Of a DNA stretch of 64,000 nucleotides, positions 7,154-16,145 are shown one piece after another. Both the position numbers and the translations under genes were made by a program. Each line of letters begins with the position of its first letter. Position 1 is the stretch's first letter. Origin of the DNA: JAITVM01 sp031551135 (GTDB lineage: Bacteria; Bacillota; Clostridia; Lachnospirales; JAITVM01); assembly GCA_031551135.1 (NCBI GenBank), contig JAVBOA010000026.1, positions 62,001 through 126,000 on the forward strand. The letters are read 5' to 3'. The notes under the pieces were generated by a model. The model saw only the letters and a list, made by a program, of their open reading frames with translations, had not been told where the DNA came from and ran no database searches.

Positions 7154-8707
7154 ATGAAAAGAGCATTAATCAGCGTTTCGGACAAAACAAATTTGATTGA
7201 TTTTACTAAAGAATTAAAAAATCTTGGATATGAAATTATTTCGACGGGCGGTACTTTGAAAGCTTTGCAAGAAGCCGGCGTAAAGGTTATTTCAATTTCA
7301 GACGTTACGAATTTTCCGGAATGTTTGGATGGAAGGGTAAAAACGCTTCATCCGAAGGTTCACGGCGGGATTTTGGCAATGCGTGACAACCCTGAACATA
7401 TGAAACAATTGAACGATTTGGAAATTGAACCTATCGACATGGTTGTTGTGAATTTATATCCGTTTAAAGAGACTATTTTGAAAAACAGTCCTTTCGAGGA
7501 AGCAATTGAAAATATTGATATTGGCGGGCCGACTATCCTTCGTTCAGCCGCAAAAAATTATAAATTTGTCTCTGTTATCTGTGATTCTTCGGATTATCAA
7601 AAAATAATTGAGGAATTGAAATCAAATGGAAATGTTTCCGAAGAAACGAATCTTTATCTTGCACAAAAAGTTTTTGCACATACTTCTGCATATGACACAT
7701 TGATTTCGGATTATCTAGCCAAAAAATTAAATAAGCATGATTTTGGCGAAACCCTAACTTTGACCTATGAAAAAGTTTATGATATGCGATACGGCGAAAA
7801 TCCTCATCAAAAATCCGCATTTTATAAAGAAATTACAAGCTCCGGCGGGATGTTGACCGATATAATTCAATTGCACGGAAAGGAATTATCTTTTAATAAT
7901 ATCAACGATACTCACGGAGCTTTGGAATTATTGAAAGAATTTGACGCTCCGACAGTTGTGGCTTGCAAACATTCAAATCCTTGCGGTGTGGCATCTGGCG
8001 AAAATATTTATGATGCTTATATGAAAAGCTTCAGCGCCGACCCGGTATCGATTTTCGGAGGGATTGTTTGCTGTAATCGAGAAATCGATAAAAAAACTGC
8101 CGAAGAGATGTCCAAGATTTTCATTGAAATAATTTTAGCGCCGTCTTTTTCTCCCGAAGCTCTGGAAATCTTGAAGCAGAAAAAAAATATCCGCTTGTTA
8201 ATTCTGGAAAATATAAACAATAAACAATCTGCGAATTCGATTGATATTAAAAAAGTATCCGGCGGAATTGTTGTTCAGCAAATAGATTCTCAGCTTTTGA
8301 ACGAAGATGAAATGACTTGCGTTACAGATAAAAAGCCGAGCGAAAAAGAAATGCAGGATTTATTATTTGCATGGAAAGTTGTGAAATATGTAAAATCAAA
8401 CGGTATATGTTTGGCGAAAGATTTGCAGACAATCGGAATAGGACCGGGGCAGGTAAACAGAATTTGGGCAACAAAGCAGGCTGTTGAGCATGGAATCGAA
8501 TTTTTCGGCGAAGAAAATATAAAAAATTCCGTTTTGGCATCGGATGCATTTTTTCCGTTTTCAGATTGCGTTGAAGAAGCATATAAGGCAGGCGTTACAG
8601 CGATTATCCAGCCGGGCGGCTCTGTGCGCGATAATGATTCGATTGAGCTTTGCAATAAATATGGTATTTCTATGATTTTTACAAAAATGAGACATTTCAG
8701 ACATTAA
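7154..8707 (+). CDS. purH: Bifunctional AICAR transformylase / IMP cyclohydrolase
   Basis: 517 residues, the usual length. It performs the last two steps of IMP synthesis in the cytoplasm: formylation of AICAR with 10-formyl-THF and ring closure. The N-terminal MGS-like cyclohydrolase domain shows STGGTLKALQEAGV, GRVKTLHPKVHGGIL and NLYPFKET; the transformylase domain shows RYGENPHQ, KHSNPCGVA, DPVSIFGGIV, and ends with the conserved MRHFRH. RBS GGAGG 7 bp upstream of ATG. It stands alone, without other pur genes, and is controlled by the ZTP riboswitch in its leader. Confidence 0.97.
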   Translation: MKRALISVSDKTNLIDFTKELKNLGYEIISTGGTLKALQEAGVKVISISDVTNFPECLDGRVKTLHPKVHGGILAMRDNPEHMKQLNDLEIEPIDMVVVNLYPFKETILKNSPFEEAIENIDIGGPTILRSAAKNYKFVSVICDSSDYQKIIEELKSNGNVSEETNLYLAQKVFAHTSAYDTLISDYLAKKLNKHDFGETLTLTYEKVYDMRYGENPHQKSAFYKEITSSGGMLTDIIQLHGKELSFNNINDTHGALELLKEFDAPTVVACKHSNPCGVASGENIYDAYMKSFSADPVSIFGGIVCCNREIDKKTAEEMSKIFIEIILAPSFSPEALEILKQKKNIRLLILENINNKQSANSIDIKKVSGGIVVQQIDSQLLNEDEMTCVTDKKPSEKEMQDLLFAWKVVKYVKSNGICLAKDLQTIGIGPGQVNRIWATKQAVEHGIEFFGEENIKNSVLASDAFFPFSDCVEEAYKAGVTAIIQPGGSVRDNDSIELCNKYGISMIFTKMRHFRH

Positions 8708-8729
8708 ACAAAGTTATATCAAAGCTATG

Positions 8730-8786
8730 GGTTTGGGTTTTCGCTGATTTTATTCTGATAAAATCGGCAAAACCAAACCTTTTTTA
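8730..8786 (+). terminator. Terminator after purH
   Basis: Long imperfect hairpin with arms GGTTTGGGTTTTCGC-GATTTTA (8731-8752) and TAAAATCGGCAAAACCAAACC (8759-8779), then TTTTTT. Confidence 0.85.
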
Positions 8787-8818
8787 TTGCACAATTATTT
8801 TGAAAAAATCTCAAAATG

Positions 8819-8847
8819 TTGAAATCCGGAAATCTTTTGTATATAAT
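8819..8847 (+). promoter_or_regulatory. Promoter of the chromate transporter pair
   Basis: TTGAAA at 8819-8824, 17-bp spacer, TATAAT at 8842-8847; start codon 17 bp further on. Confidence 0.75.
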
Positions 8848-8864
8848 AGCTTTTAGGTGATTTT

Positions 8865-9404
8865 ATGAAAATCTATATTGATTTATTTTTAACTTTTTTT
8901 AAAATCGGAATTTTTACCGTTGGCGGCGGATACGCAATGATTCCGATTATTCAAAATGAAACGGTAGACCAAAAAAAATGGCTGAACGAAGAGGAATTTG
9001 CCGATTTCGCAACATTGTCACAGTCACTTCCCGGTGTAATTGCGATAAATTTATCGACCTGTGTCGGCAAAAAAATACGAGGATTTAAAGGTGCAATAGT
9101 TTCGGTGCTTGGAGTAACATTGCCGTCTTTGATGATTATTATGGCTATTGCCGCGATTTATAATGAATTAATAAAAAATACGATTTTGCAAAATGCGTTC
9201 AAGGGCGTTCGTGCAACGGTTGTTGCATTAATTTTCTACGCCGTTCTGAGACTGGCGAAATCTTCTGTGCAGTCAAAATTTCAATTATTTATCGCAATTT
9301 CTGCATTTATATTAGTTTTCTTTTTGAAAATTTCACCGCCGTATATTATACTTTTTTCTGCTATACTCAGCATTTTACTAAGACCGAAAATCAAGGGTAT
9401 CTAA
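8865..9404 (+). CDS. Chromate transporter CHR domain protein, first half of a two-gene pair
   Basis: 179 residues, one CHR domain (short-chain type). The family signature F.KIG.FTVGGGYAMIP at residues 8-26 and QSLPGVIAINLSTCVGKKIRGFKGAIV near residue 52 are clear; about six membrane segments follow. Short-chain CHR proteins act as pairs with opposite topology and export chromate or a related oxyanion. The second member starts 61 bp downstream. Its TAA stop doubles as the left target repeat of a short family A element. Confidence 0.88.
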   Translation: MKIYIDLFLTFFKIGIFTVGGGYAMIPIIQNETVDQKKWLNEEEFADFATLSQSLPGVIAINLSTCVGKKIRGFKGAIVSVLGVTLPSLMIIMAIAAIYNELIKNTILQNAFKGVRATVVALIFYAVLRLAKSSVQSKFQLFIAISAFILVFFLKISPPYIILFSAILSILLRPKIKGI

Positions 9405-9445
9405 TGCTATTTACATTTTTTCTAGCTTTTAGAGTGAAAATAGTA
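9405..9445 (+). repeat. Short family A element directly after a stop codon
   Basis: 41 bp, from TGCTATTTACATT (one TIR mismatch) to GTGAAAATAGTA, flanked by TAA on both sides; the left TAA (9402-9404) is the stop codon of the upstream gene. Confidence 0.8.
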
Positions 9446-9465
9446 TAAAAATTTAAGGAGAAATT

Positions 9466-10008
9466 ATGCATATTTTAGCTTTGCTTTTTATTGTTTTTTT
9501 TAAGATCGGCTTATTCAGTTTTGGCGGCGGATATGCGATGATTTCGCTTTTGCGTATAGAATGTTTGAATAATAATTTTATTACGGCGAAAGAATTTTCT
9601 GATATTGTAGCACTGAGTCAAGTTACACCCGGACCGATAGCGGTTAATTTGGCGACTTTTGTCGGCTTCAAACAAATGGGAGTACTTGGTTCTTGCGTTG
9701 CAACTTTGGCTGTTATTCTGCCTTCAATAATACTAGCGTTGAGTCTTTATTCGATTATAAAAAAATTTAATGATTCGGATATTATAAAGAATGCTTTTTA
9801 CGGTTTAAAGCCTGCGGTTATTGGATTAATTCTCGTAGCGGCAGTAAATATAGGAATGGAAGAATTTTATATACAAGGGGATTTTGAATTTATCTCAATT
9901 TTTATTGCTATTATTGCATTTATTTTATCTTACAAATTTAAAGTCAATCCGATATATTTGATAATCGCTTCCGCAATTGCCGGAATTATTGTTTTTTCAA
10001 TATTATAA
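9466..10008 (+). CDS. Chromate transporter CHR domain protein, second half of the pair
   Basis: 180 residues with one CHR domain: FKIGLFSFGGGYAMISLL near residue 10 and QVTPGPIAVNLATFVGFKQMGVLGS near residue 52, then hydrophobic helices. It pairs with the preceding gene. Own RBS AAGGAG. A short family A element lies between the two genes, but no terminator is evident and the pair should still be co-transcribed. RNase Z follows 25 bp downstream. Confidence 0.88.
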   Translation: MHILALLFIVFFKIGLFSFGGGYAMISLLRIECLNNNFITAKEFSDIVALSQVTPGPIAVNLATFVGFKQMGVLGSCVATLAVILPSIILALSLYSIIKKFNDSDIIKNAFYGLKPAVIGLILVAAVNIGMEEFYIQGDFEFISIFIAIIAFILSYKFKVNPIYLIIASAIAGIIVFSIL

Positions 10009-10033
10009 AAAATTATAGAACTGAGGAAATTTT

Positions 10034-10942
10034 ATGATAGATGTAGCGCTTTTGGGAACAGGCGGAATGATGCCGCTTCCCGAAAGATTTTTAACTTCGT
10101 TTTTATGCAGGCTGAACGGCAAATTTTTGCTGACGGACTGCGGAGAGGGTACCCAGATTACAATGAAAATCTTGGGTTGGGGATTCAAAAATCTTGAAAT
10201 AATTTGCATAACGCATTTTCATGCCGACCATATTGCGGGATTGCCGGGACTTTTATTATCGGTTGGAAATTCGGGAAGAACAGACGATTTGACGATAATC
10301 GGCCCGAAGAATCTAAAAAAAGTGGTCGATTCACTTTGCATAATCGCACCCGAACTGCCGTTTAAAATTAATTTTATTGAGTTAAACGATGAGTTTGGCG
10401 AAATAAAAATAGGGGATTTTTTAATAAACTATGCTTTGATGGAACACCGTGTAAAATGTTTCGGTTACTCTTTCAGAGTTTTGCGAAGCGGAAAATTTGA
10501 CCCCGAAAAAGCAATCAGCTTGGGTATACCGAAAACTAAATGGTCGGTTTTGCAAAAATCTCAAGAGATTGTTGTTGATGATAAAATATTCAAACCCGAA
10601 ATGGTGATGGGAGCAGAACGCAAGGGAATTAAAATTTGTTACGCCACAGACACAAGGCCGAATGAAAATCTTTTAAAACTTGCCGAAGAATCGGACCTTT
10701 TTATAACAGAAGGAATTTACGGAGACGACGAAAAATTGGAAAAGGCGATAGAACACACGCATATGCTTTTCAGCGAAGCCGCTAAAATTGCAAAAGAAGC
10801 GAAAGTGAAAGAGCTTTGGCTCACACATTATTCGCCGGCGCTCACAGAGCCGCAGGAATTTCTGCATGTTGCTCAAAATATTTTTGCGAACACAGTTTTA
10901 GGATATGACCGGATTTCGAAAACAATATTTTTTGAGGAATAA
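10034..10942 (+). CDS. rnz: Ribonuclease Z
   Basis: 302-residue metallo-beta-lactamase fold endonuclease that cuts the 3' trailer of pre-tRNAs lacking encoded CCA. Diagnostic motifs: GTGGMMPLPER at residues 8-18, DCGEGTQ near residue 36, the zinc motif THFHADHIAGLPG near residue 60, CYATDTRP around residue 198, and HTHMLFSEAAKIA near residue 238 with HYS near residue 266. Length is standard for the bacterial short form. RBS GAGGAA. It follows the chromate transporter pair by 25 bp and may be read through from it. Confidence 0.95.
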   Translation: MIDVALLGTGGMMPLPERFLTSFLCRLNGKFLLTDCGEGTQITMKILGWGFKNLEIICITHFHADHIAGLPGLLLSVGNSGRTDDLTIIGPKNLKKVVDSLCIIAPELPFKINFIELNDEFGEIKIGDFLINYALMEHRVKCFGYSFRVLRSGKFDPEKAISLGIPKTKWSVLQKSQEIVVDDKIFKPEMVMGAERKGIKICYATDTRPNENLLKLAEESDLFITEGIYGDDEKLEKAIEHTHMLFSEAAKIAKEAKVKELWLTHYSPALTEPQEFLHVAQNIFANTVLGYDRISKTIFFEE

Positions 10943-11057
10943 ACAGAAGATTTAGAAAATTCGCAAACTAAAATTTATAGTCTGCGTATATTTAGTATAA
11001 AAATTATAATTTAATCATTATTAATGCATAACTTTATGAAAAAAAGTGGGTGATAAA

Positions 11058-11591
11058 ATGGAGTTTACGGATTATGAATTGATACAAAAAGTATTGAATG
11101 GTGAATTGGATTGTTTCAACGAGCTTGTCAATAGATATAAAAATTTAGTCTACTCCATAATCCTTAGAATGATAAATAATTCGGATGAAGCTGATGATTT
11201 GGCTCAAGAAGTTTTTATTAAAATTTATAAAAATCTAGATAAATATTATCCCGAATATAAGTTCAGCACTTGGATTATCAGAATAACCACGAATCATGTT
11301 ATCGATTACAGGCGTAAAAAGTTTAAAGAAACCGTACCGCTCGAGGATGTAGAATATGAACTTTCCACTTCGGATTCTCCGGAGAGCGAGTATATAAGAA
11401 AAGAAGAAAAACAAAAGCTGAAGAATGTTGTAAACAAGCTCCCTGATATGTATAAAATTCCGATAGTGCTTTATCATGAGCAGGGCCTGAGCTATCAGGA
11501 AATTGCCGATATTATTGATGAACCGCTTTCTAAAGTAAAGAACAGGATTTTTAGGGGACGAAAAATGTTAAAAGAAATTTTAATGGGATGA
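11058..11591 (+). CDS. ECF RNA polymerase sigma factor (SigW/RpoE-like)
   Basis: 177 residues with region 2 (YELIQKVLNGELDCFNELVNRYKNLVYS, DEADDLAQEVFIKIYKNL, FSTWIIRITTNHVIDYRRK) and region 4 (LPDMYKIPIVLYHEQGLSYQEIADIIDEPLSKVKNRIFRGRKML). Start at ATG 11058 with GGGTGAT upstream; a GTG at 11046 in frame lies inside the RBS region. It directs RNA polymerase to a set of stress promoters and is held inactive by the anti-sigma factor encoded immediately downstream (stop and next RBS overlap). Signal is unknown; envelope stress is usual for this group. Confidence 0.92.
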   Translation: MEFTDYELIQKVLNGELDCFNELVNRYKNLVYSIILRMINNSDEADDLAQEVFIKIYKNLDKYYPEYKFSTWIIRITTNHVIDYRRKKFKETVPLEDVEYELSTSDSPESEYIRKEEKQKLKNVVNKLPDMYKIPIVLYHEQGLSYQEIADIIDEPLSKVKNRIFRGRKMLKEILMG

Positions 11592-11601
11592 GGTGATGAA
11601 A

Positions 11602-12165
11602 ATGGATTGTTTTAATTCTGAAGATTATTTTATGAAGTTTATGGACAATACTCTCGACGAGGATTCCGCACAAATTTTGAATGACCATATTAAAACTTGC
11701 GGCAAATGCAGAGAAGAATTTCTTACTTATAATATGATGATGGAAGAATTTGAAAAAGAAGAGCTTCTTCTTGCGCCAGAGGGTTTTGAATTTAATGTAA
11801 TGGAAAAACTCAGTGCAATGCCGGAAATTCATTATAAGCCGGAAAACAGAATGGAAAACGCTTTTTGCTTTGTTTTGGGCTTGGTTTCGGCATTAATGGG
11901 AATCGGTTTTATGATTGGATTTTATAAAGATCAAATTATTCAATTTTTTAGTTCTTATGAAATTTTGTCCGTATTCGTAGATATTTTTACTCCGATTTCA
12001 GAATTTGCGCATGATTTATTAAACAATGTTTCATCAAGCTTTACGCTATTATTAGCGGGAACTGTAGATTTGGTTTCTCAAAACAGATTTTTTATTATTG
12101 GTATAATTCTGGTTTTTGCCGTATTAAAAGTTCTGTATTCAAGATTTGCAAATCAAAGGGAATAG
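11602..12165 (+). CDS. Membrane anti-sigma factor with zinc-finger domain
   Basis: 187 residues. The N-terminal cytoplasmic part carries the zf-HC2 motif HIKTCGKC (H-x3-C-x2-C) near residue 29, preceded by the usual helical segment. Two hydrophobic segments, around residues 88-112 and 160-180, place the rest in the membrane. Start at 11602 because GAGGTG lies 6 bp upstream; the two earlier ATG/GTG codons overlap that RBS. It should sequester the ECF sigma factor of the preceding gene. A strong terminator closes this two-gene unit. Confidence 0.85.
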   Translation: MDCFNSEDYFMKFMDNTLDEDSAQILNDHIKTCGKCREEFLTYNMMMEEFEKEELLLAPEGFEFNVMEKLSAMPEIHYKPENRMENAFCFVLGLVSALMGIGFMIGFYKDQIIQFFSSYEILSVFVDIFTPISEFAHDLLNNVSSSFTLLLAGTVDLVSQNRFFIIGIILVFAVLKVLYSRFANQRE

Positions 12166-12179
12166 GATTTTTATCAATG

Positions 12180-12222
12180 CAGATTAAAATATGCAGCGCC
12201 GTATATTTTAATCTGTATTTTT
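12180..12222 (+). terminator. Terminator of the sigma / anti-sigma operon
   Basis: A 13-bp perfect stem (CAGATTAAAATAT at 12180-12192; complement at 12203-12215) followed by TATTTTTAT. Confidence 0.85.
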
Positions 12223-12341
12223 ATGCAGAAATTTATTTTTGTGCGATTTGCAAAATTAGGGGGATTCAAATTTATGAAATCACAAAAAAACCAAAAAAAA
12301 TGCAAGAAAATTCTATAATACTTCCTAAAAAGATTTATTTT

Positions 12342-12350
12342 TGGTATAAT
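12342..12350 (+). promoter_or_regulatory. Extended -10 promoter element
   Basis: TGG followed by TATAAT at 12345-12350 (TGN-TATAAT). No clear -35. It would drive the membrane protein gene at 12407. Confidence 0.5.
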
Positions 12351-12406
12351 TGTATTGCAACATTTATGCTGAATTTCAGCGTTACAAATTTTGGAAGGGA
12401 TTATTG

Positions 12407-13402
12407 ATGATAAAAAAGGGGCTTCTATTAATAATAATTTTATTATCTTTTAGTACAAAAGTATTCGGAAGCTTCGATGAAACCGATAAAAACGGGCCAA
12501 AACTCTATTTTTTTCAAAACTATGTTTTGAAAGAGCATCGCTCGGGCGTTAATATTTTTTTGTTTTCAAACGCTACTCTGGAAGCAAGAGGGCAGGATGA
12601 TATATTTCTTTTTTTCAGCAATATTGAAATAGGAAGTGAAATAAGGGGAAATGTATATAGCTTTTTTTCGAATATAATTTTAAATTCCGACGGTAAAGTA
12701 AATTCGATATCTTCATTATCATCTACCATAACATATTTAAAAGATTCTCCGGAATTTCAAATAAAGCCTGTAGTAAAAGTCATGGATTTTTTGATAAATA
12801 TAAATGAGCAAAACGGATATGTTATATATAAAGATAAAATTCCAAGCTTTATTTTAATTCTCTTAATGATTTTTGTGAAAACGTTTGTTTGTATGATTTT
12901 TTTCGCATTGAGGAAAGGCTTTTTCTTACAAGGTTCGATGACGGTTATTCATGATAAAAGTTATATTTTTAAAAACGGCATTTTGTCATATATAATCTTT
13001 ATAGCAATGATTATAGTGTTTTTATTAAGTGTATTGGGTGTGCCGATATCACTGATGGTTTTTGCTGTATTTTATATTTGTATAATCTGCGGACAGGTTT
13101 CGTTTTCCTTGTTTATCGGCAACGAAGTTTTATCCAATACCAATAAACGCTTTACGATTAATACAAAATTGATTTTGGGCGTAATTTTGCTGGAAACTTT
13201 GAGCTTCTTTCCATTTATTTATTATTTTATAAAATTCTTTGTTTATCCAATTCTGTTTACCGGAATATTTATGACATCTGTGATAAATGTTTACATAAAA
13301 AAAATATTTTATAATATCCCGTATGTTTCGGAAAACGCTATAAAGCATTTTGACAGTAATAAAATAAAAGAAATAATTATGAAAGAAATTGACAAAGTAT
13401 AG
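12407..13402 (+). CDS. Membrane protein with bactofilin-like N-terminal repeats, unknown function
   Basis: 331 residues. Start at ATG 12407 after GGAAGGG; an upstream in-frame ATG at 12350 lies in the promoter. A signal peptide (KKGLLLIIILLSFSTKVFG) is followed by about 100 residues of repeating short beta strands (NIFLFSNATLEA, DIFLFFSNIEIGSEIRGNVYSFFSN), as in bactofilin or polymer-forming beta-helix domains. The C-terminal half has about four membrane helices and a charged tail. Such proteins are often found near ECF sigma / anti-sigma pairs in Clostridia, as here, so a role in the envelope is plausible but not shown. The next gene starts 10 bp after its stop. Confidence 0.75.
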   Translation: MIKKGLLLIIILLSFSTKVFGSFDETDKNGPKLYFFQNYVLKEHRSGVNIFLFSNATLEARGQDDIFLFFSNIEIGSEIRGNVYSFFSNIILNSDGKVNSISSLSSTITYLKDSPEFQIKPVVKVMDFLININEQNGYVIYKDKIPSFILILLMIFVKTFVCMIFFALRKGFFLQGSMTVIHDKSYIFKNGILSYIIFIAMIIVFLLSVLGVPISLMVFAVFYICIICGQVSFSLFIGNEVLSNTNKRFTINTKLILGVILLETLSFFPFIYYFIKFFVYPILFTGIFMTSVINVYIKKIFYNIPYVSENAIKHFDSNKIKEIIMKEIDKV

Positions 13403-13412
13403 GGGTGCTTTT

Positions 13413-13943
13413 GTGAAAAATAAAATATTGATTATTTTAATAGTGACATTATTTTTAATCGGGTCATTAGGGCTTTATTATTTTTATTATAGAAATGAGC
13501 AAGAGCCGCAATTTAAAGAAGTTGCTTTTGTAGATTATACCGTCGAATATCCGGCAACGCCCGAGGCGCTGATGGAAGAAAATAATTATTTGATGGAATT
13601 ATTATACAGCGGACAGCTTTCGGATGACGATTTCGCATTGGCTTTGGAAAAACAGCGCGTTCTTTTCTCGAATCAGCTTTTGCGGGCTAATACTTTGGAA
13701 AAATATGTTTCATATATGAGAGAAGATGTCGATAAATTTAAAAATGCTAAAATAAAATTACATGATATTAAAACAAATGCTATTGTAAAAGATAAGTTTA
13801 GTGATAAAATATATATTGCCGAAGTTCAGCAGATATTTGACGAAAACTACATTAATAATGTAAAATATTATATTGCTGAGGAAAATGGAGTTTATTCTAT
13901 TTTGGCTTGGGAATATACAGGAACTAACGGTTCCGGAAGTTGA
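13413..13943 (+). CDS. Membrane-anchored protein, paralogue of the 3.7-kb gene
   Basis: 176 residues with one N-terminal hydrophobic anchor (ILIILIVTLFLIGSLGLYYF) and an extracytoplasmic domain. Start at GTG 13413, 6 bp after AGGGGTG; the in-frame ATT at 13389 is inside the preceding gene. The domain shares the layout and several blocks with the 3672-4238 protein: YPATPEALMEENNYLMELLY, QRVLFSNQLLRANTLE and a beta-rich ending. Function unknown. It lies between the bactofilin-like gene and tsaD with spacers of 10 and 18 bp, so the genes are probably one transcript. Confidence 0.75.
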   Translation: MKNKILIILIVTLFLIGSLGLYYFYYRNEQEPQFKEVAFVDYTVEYPATPEALMEENNYLMELLYSGQLSDDDFALALEKQRVLFSNQLLRANTLEKYVSYMREDVDKFKNAKIKLHDIKTNAIVKDKFSDKIYIAEVQQIFDENYINNVKYYIAEENGVYSILAWEYTGTNGSGS

Positions 13944-13961
13944 AATTTTTAGGAGGAGAAA

Positions 13962-14978
13962 ATGCAATCTGATAAAATTATATTGGGTATCGAATCGTCT
14001 TGTGACGAAACGGCGGCTTCGCTTGTTCTTAACGGCAGAAAAATTCTATCAAATGTAATTTCTTCTCAAATAGAAATACATAAAAAATTTGGCGGTGTTG
14101 TACCGGAAATCGCATCACGAAAACATATAGAGAGAATTTCAGAAGTTGTTGATATTGCAATGAAAGACGCAGGGGCGGATTTTTCGGATATAGATTCGAT
14201 TGCCGTGACTTATGGTCCCGGATTGGTCGGGGCGCTGCTTGTTGGGCTCTCGTATGCAAAAGGCTTGGCTTTCAGCCTTTCAAAACCATTAATCGGTGTG
14301 CATCATATCGAAGGACATATTTGTGCCAATTATTTGGAAGATGAAAATTTTGAACCGCCTTTTGTTTGTTTAGTGGTTTCAGGCGGACATACGCATTTAA
14401 TTTTAGTAAAATCTTATAATGAATTTGAAATAATCGGAAAAACACGCGACGACGCCGCAGGTGAGGCTTATGACAAAGTTGCAAGAGCCTTAGGACTGTC
14501 GTATCCGGGCGGGCCGAGTATTGATAAACTTGCAAAAGAATCGAAAAACCCAATAGATTTTCCGCGTGCGTATTTAGATAATTATGATTTTAGTTTCAGC
14601 GGTTTAAAATCTTCGGTTTTGAATTATTTAAACAAAGCGAGAATGTTAGGCAACGAAATAAATTCGGCAGATGTAGCCGCAGGTTTTCAAAATTCGGTTG
14701 TCGAAGTTCTTGTTAATAAAACTATAAATTTATGCAAAGAAAAAAATTTTTCAAAAATAGCAATAGCGGGCGGAGTTGCGGCAAATTCAACATTGCGGCA
14801 AGTGATGACCGAAGCTTGCAATCAAAATAATTTTGAGATAAAAATTCCAAGTCCGGTTTTTTGTACGGATAACGCAGCAATGATTGCTTCTTGTGCTTTT
14901 TTTGAATATAATGAAAGAAAACTTTCACTGAACGCTTATCCCAGTCTTGTATTGGGACAAAAAATACAAAAGAATTAA
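13962..14978 (+). CDS. tsaD: tRNA N6-threonylcarbamoyladenosine synthase subunit TsaD
   Basis: 338 residues, standard length. It transfers the threonylcarbamoyl group to A37 of tRNAs decoding ANN codons, working with TsaB, TsaE and TsaC (none in the window). ASKHA-fold motifs are intact: GIESSCDETAAS at the N-terminus, GPGLVGALLVG near residue 87, the metal-binding HHIEGH near residue 110, SGGHTHL near residue 137, DDAAGEAYDKVAR near residue 166, and NAAMIA near the C-terminus. RBS AGGAGG. Confidence 0.97.
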   Translation: MQSDKIILGIESSCDETAASLVLNGRKILSNVISSQIEIHKKFGGVVPEIASRKHIERISEVVDIAMKDAGADFSDIDSIAVTYGPGLVGALLVGLSYAKGLAFSLSKPLIGVHHIEGHICANYLEDENFEPPFVCLVVSGGHTHLILVKSYNEFEIIGKTRDDAAGEAYDKVARALGLSYPGGPSIDKLAKESKNPIDFPRAYLDNYDFSFSGLKSSVLNYLNKARMLGNEINSADVAAGFQNSVVEVLVNKTINLCKEKNFSKIAIAGGVAANSTLRQVMTEACNQNNFEIKIPSPVFCTDNAAMIASCAFFEYNERKLSLNAYPSLVLGQKIQKN

Positions 14979-14996
14979 TTGAAAAGAGGGGTAAAT

Positions 14997-16145
14997 TTGG
15001 ACAGTATAAATCAAAGATTTGATTTTTTAGAACTCGTTCCGGTTCCGATTTCGATTTTGGATTTCGAAACAAAAACTTTTGTGAAAACTAACCGCTTGTT
15101 TAACAATATTTTGAAAATAGAAGAAAATCAGAATTTCAAGGCCAGCGAAATTATAAAGTCTTCGGATATTGCGCTTGATGATATTTTGGAAATCGGCGCT
15201 AAAGAAATTTTTATTTTTTTTAAAACTTCTGATTCGGCAATAATTCCGTTAGTTACAACAATTTCGAAATACAATATCGATAATAAGGTGTATTTGCTTT
15301 TTTTTCATAAAGAAATTATTAAATCACTTGATAAAAACCTTGTTATAGAGGACTTTCCTTATTCGATGGATATAAAAAACATTCTCGAAAATATTCCGAT
15401 GTTCGCTTGCATTTTGAGCCTTAACAAAAAGGAAATTATTTTTGCGAATGCGTCTTGCCGCAGAATTTTTGGGAATAATTATTACAAAAGACCTGCTTCG
15501 GATTTTTTTATTGAAATAGGAGAACTCGACGAATTGGATAACAATACTTTGTCTAATAAAGAATTTAATTCGGTTATCGGCTCAAAATGGTTTAGCTTAT
15601 CTGCTTCTTACATTACTTTCGAAGACCGCAAATCCGTACTCATTTTGGGTAAAGATATAAGTATCCAAAAGAAAAACGAGGACACGATTATTTTCAAAGC
15701 AACGATTGACGATTTAACAAAAACTTACAATAAACAAGCCGGAATAGATTTTTTAAACGATTACCTTTTGGGTCATAATATAAATAAAAATATTTTTACG
15801 GCCGTTTATATAGAATTTAAAGGTATCAAGGATATTATGGATACACATGGTCTTTCTGAAGGAGATAATTATATTTTAAATATGGTGAGTATTATTCGGT
15901 CGGCGATTCGCCAAACTGATATATTTTCCAGATTATATCATGCGGAGTTTTTGATTTTATTTCCGAATTGCGTAAAAGAAGTTGTGCAAAATATAATGAA
16001 ATCCATCGAAAATAAGCTTTCTTTCATAAATACGCAAGAACTCAACTATGATTATGAGATAAAATACAATATTTTGGAAATCACGCCGAATATGGAATTG
16101 AATTCGGATGATGTCTTTAAAATATTGAGCCAAGAGATTAGATAA
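14997..16145 (+). CDS. PAS-PAS protein with degenerate GGDEF domain
   Basis: 382 residues, soluble. Two PAS-like regions (around residues 8-110 and 125-215, the second with IPMFACILSLNKKEIIFANASCRRIFG) precede a GGDEF-family domain from about residue 230, recognisable by ATIDDLTKTYNKQAGIDFLNDYL. The active-site GG(D/E)EF loop reads YHAEF, so both glycines and the metal-binding residue are lost; diguanylate cyclase activity is not expected. It may be a c-di-GMP/GTP sensor or a scaffold. Start at TTG 14997 after AGAGGGG. Its TAA stop is the left flank of a short family A element. Confidence 0.8.
   Translation: MDSINQRFDFLELVPVPISILDFETKTFVKTNRLFNNILKIEENQNFKASEIIKSSDIALDDILEIGAKEIFIFFKTSDSAIIPLVTTISKYNIDNKVYLLFFHKEIIKSLDKNLVIEDFPYSMDIKNILENIPMFACILSLNKKEIIFANASCRRIFGNNYYKRPASDFFIEIGELDELDNNTLSNKEFNSVIGSKWFSLSASYITFEDRKSVLILGKDISIQKKNEDTIIFKATIDDLTKTYNKQAGIDFLNDYLLGHNINKNIFTAVYIEFKGIKDIMDTHGLSEGDNYILNMVSIIRSAIRQTDIFSRLYHAEFLILFPNCVKEVVQNIMKSIENKLSFINTQELNYDYEIKYNILEITPNMELNSDDVFKILSQEIR

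Noticed and set aside
12177..12407. Open frame of 76 codons between the anti-sigma gene and the bactofilin-like gene
   Set aside because: It runs through the terminator hairpin and promoter, has no RBS and no family resemblance.
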